A DNA stretch of 55,883 nucleotides from Gammaproteobacteria bacterium (GTDB lineage: Bacteria; Pseudomonadota; Gammaproteobacteria; Nevskiales; Nevskiaceae). Below, in pieces: positions 54,552 through 55,883 of the stretch. The stretch covers positions 1-55,883 of the forward strand of contig JAHZLQ010000039.1 of the NCBI GenBank assembly GCA_022599775.1, given 5' to 3'. Both the position numbers and the translations under genes were made by a program. Positions within the stretch are counted from its first letter, which is position 1, and every line of letters starts with the position of its first letter. The notes under the pieces were generated by a model that was given only the letters and a program-made list of their open reading frames with translations, was not told the origin of the DNA and did no database searches.

Positions 54552-55222
54552 ATCTGCCAATCAACGAAACCGCGGCGCGCGACGCCGTGCCTGCGAATGG
54601 TCCCTTGCGCGTCGGCATCGGCGGCCCGGTCGGCTCCGGCAAGACGGCGCTGACCGAGCGCCTGTGCAAGCTGCTGCGCGATGCCTACGACGTGGCCGCG
54701 ATCACCAATGACATCTACACGCATGAGGATTCCGAGTTCCTCACGAGGGCCGGCGCGCTGGTGCCGGAGCGCATCATGGGCGTGGAAACCGGCGGCTGTC
54801 CGCATACCGCGATCCGTGAGGACGCCAGCATCAATCTGTCGGCCGTGGCCGAGATGCACGCGCGCTTTCCGGCGCTCGAGCTGATCTTCATCGAAAGCGG
54901 TGGTGACAATCTGGCGGCCACCTTCAGCCCGGAGCTGGCGGACATCACCATCTACGTGATCGATGTTTCGGCCGGCGACAAGATTCCGCGCAAGGGCGGG
55001 CCCGGCATCACCCGTTCCGACCTGTTGGTGATCAACAAGATCGATCTGGCGCCGCTGGTCGGCGCCTCGCTGGAGGTGATGGACCGGGATGCCCGGCGCA
55101 TGCGCGGCGAGCGGCCCTTCGTGTTTTCCAATCTCAAACAGAACCTCGGACTGCGACAGATCGCCGAGTTCATCGTCACCGCCGGCGGTCTGGCGCCGCG
55201 TCCTCTACCGGAGCACATCTGA
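54548..55222 (+). CDS. ureG: Urease accessory GTPase UreG
   Basis: A 224-aa SIMIBI GTPase that delivers nickel to urease. P-loop Gly-Gly-Pro-Val-Gly-Ser-Gly-Lys-Thr (25-33), nickel motif Thr-Gly-Gly-Cys-Pro-His-Thr-Ala, and Asn-Lys-Ile-Asp specificity motif are intact. ATG overlaps ureF stop by 4 bases; the longer upstream frame lies in ureF. Confidence 0.97.
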   Translation: MNLPINETAARDAVPANGPLRVGIGGPVGSGKTALTERLCKLLRDAYDVAAITNDIYTHEDSEFLTRAGALVPERIMGVETGGCPHTAIREDASINLSAVAEMHARFPALELIFIESGGDNLAATFSPELADITIYVIDVSAGDKIPRKGGPGITRSDLLVINKIDLAPLVGASLEVMDRDARRMRGERPFVFSNLKQNLGLRQIAEFIVTAGGLAPRPLPEHI

Positions 55223-55803
55223 TGACCAAGTGGCTACGTCCGTTCGCATTCGTTTCGGCCATCACGGCGTCCGCGCCGGCGCTGGCGCATCCCGGCCATC
55301 CGCTGGCGGACTCCGGTTTTCTGTCCGGTTTGCTGCATCCGATGCTGGGTTGGGACCATCTGCTGACGATGCTGGTGGTCGGCATCTGGGCCGCACAGCT
55401 CGGTGGTCGCGCACGGCTGTGGGTGCCTGCCAGTTTCCTGGTGCTGATGGCCGTCGGCGCCGGTCTCGCCGGGATGGGCTGGGTGCCGCCGCATCTGGAA
55501 TCCGGCATTGCCGCCTCCTTGGTCGTGGGCGGACTGTTGGTGGCCACCGCCTTGCGCGTGTCGATGCTGCCGGCGGTGGCTCTGGTCGGCGTGTTCGCCG
55601 TGTTCCACGGCGCGGCCCATGGCGCCGAGCTGCCGGCGACGGCGAGTCCGCTGCTGTACGGCGCCGGCTTCCTGCTGGCGACGGGCGCGCTGCATCTCGC
55701 GGGCGGGTTGATCGGCACGGCGCAATCGCGGGCCTGGACCCTCGCGGCGCGCGCCGGTGGCGTGCTCGCGGCGACGCTGGGCTGCGTGCTGGCCTTGGCC
55801 TGA
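55222..55803 (+). CDS. ureJ: HupE/UreJ-family nickel/cobalt transporter
   Basis: A 193-aa membrane protein with about six hydrophobic helices and signal-like N terminus. His-Pro-Gly-His-Pro-Leu at 23-28, His-Pro-Met-Leu-Gly-Trp-Asp-His (39-46) and Phe-His-Gly-Ala-Ala-His-Gly are the HupE/UreJ metal-handling motifs. It most likely brings nickel in for urease. Its ATG shares a base with the ureG stop (TGATG). Confidence 0.9.
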   Translation: MTKWLRPFAFVSAITASAPALAHPGHPLADSGFLSGLLHPMLGWDHLLTMLVVGIWAAQLGGRARLWVPASFLVLMAVGAGLAGMGWVPPHLESGIAASLVVGGLLVATALRVSMLPAVALVGVFAVFHGAAHGAELPATASPLLYGAGFLLATGALHLAGGLIGTAQSRAWTLAARAGGVLAATLGCVLALA

Positions 55804-55883
55804 GTGCGGCAAGGATTCCGTGCGCCCGATGCACGCAATTCGCGACGCCGCCCGTAGGGTGAGCAAAGGCCGCAGGCCGTGCC
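55804..55883. repeat. Start of another GTAGGGTG-type interspersed repeat, cut by window edge
   Basis: GTAGGGTGAGCAAAGGCCGCAGGCCGTGCC-type sequence begins near 55854. It matches repeats at 42.9 and 53.80 kb. No gene or terminator was seen after ureJ. Confidence 0.6.

Overview
This is a GC-rich chromosomal segment, most likely from a gammaproteobacterium of the Nevskiales/Xanthomonadales type. That placement is an inference. It rests on the dihydroorotase subtype (Asp-Asp-Gln-Val-His-Phe-Arg-Glu-Pro), the BioA/RsmE/ArgA housekeeping genes, a Baeyer-Villiger monooxygenase with an SDR partner, and interspersed repeats of the type common in that group.

Layout. 1-720: the edge of an IS110-type transposase and a repeat-rich spacer. 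0.7-5.9 kb: an alkaline-phosphatase-superfamily enzyme, a PLP dehydratase coupled to dihydroorotase, RsmE and a CcbP-like acidic protein. 5.9-16.4 kb: a complete Wadjet type II plasmid-defence operon (jetA-jetB-jetC-jetD, minus strand). It is interleaved with two complete toxin-antitoxin modules: a Phd/YefM-type antitoxin with a PIN toxin between jetB and jetC, and HipB-HipA between jetC and jetD. All eight genes point the same way, several stops and starts overlap, and each TA module has its own operator-like palindrome. This is the main discovery candidate. 16.6-25.8 kb: bioA, an SRPBCC protein, argA, a BVMO-SDR pair divergent from a TetR regulator, an alpha/beta hydrolase and hutF.

25.8-36.6 kb: a DUF1207 outer-membrane-type protein, four secreted lipoproteins of unknown role, a broken Uma2 gene, a J-domain protein, and a large fusion of winged helix, Ser/Thr kinase, membrane segment and TPR-like region. 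The promoter regions of the kinase and of the lipoprotein operon share a triple direct repeat with 11-bp period, which suggests a regulator-target link.

36.4-42.1 kb: a mobile, partly AT-rich island. It holds a REP-associated transposase (RAYT) in its terminal inverted repeats, a duplicated 3' end of the kinase gene, a captured urtD fragment, a MITE-like element whose empty site is preserved in the duplicate, five small orphan genes, an RHS remnant, a RelE-type TA pair and a decayed second RAYT.

42.2-55.8 kb: a urea-use locus. A porin-urtABCDE transport operon (minus) is divergent from ureD-ureAB(fused)-ureC-ureE, followed by a 680-bp repeat-filled gap and ureF-ureG-hupE (plus). Urea would cross the outer membrane by the porin, be captured by UrtA and pumped by UrtBCDE, then hydrolysed by nickel urease assembled by UreDEFG. 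The HupE/UreJ protein probably supplies nickel. I saw no rRNA, tRNA or CRISPR array.
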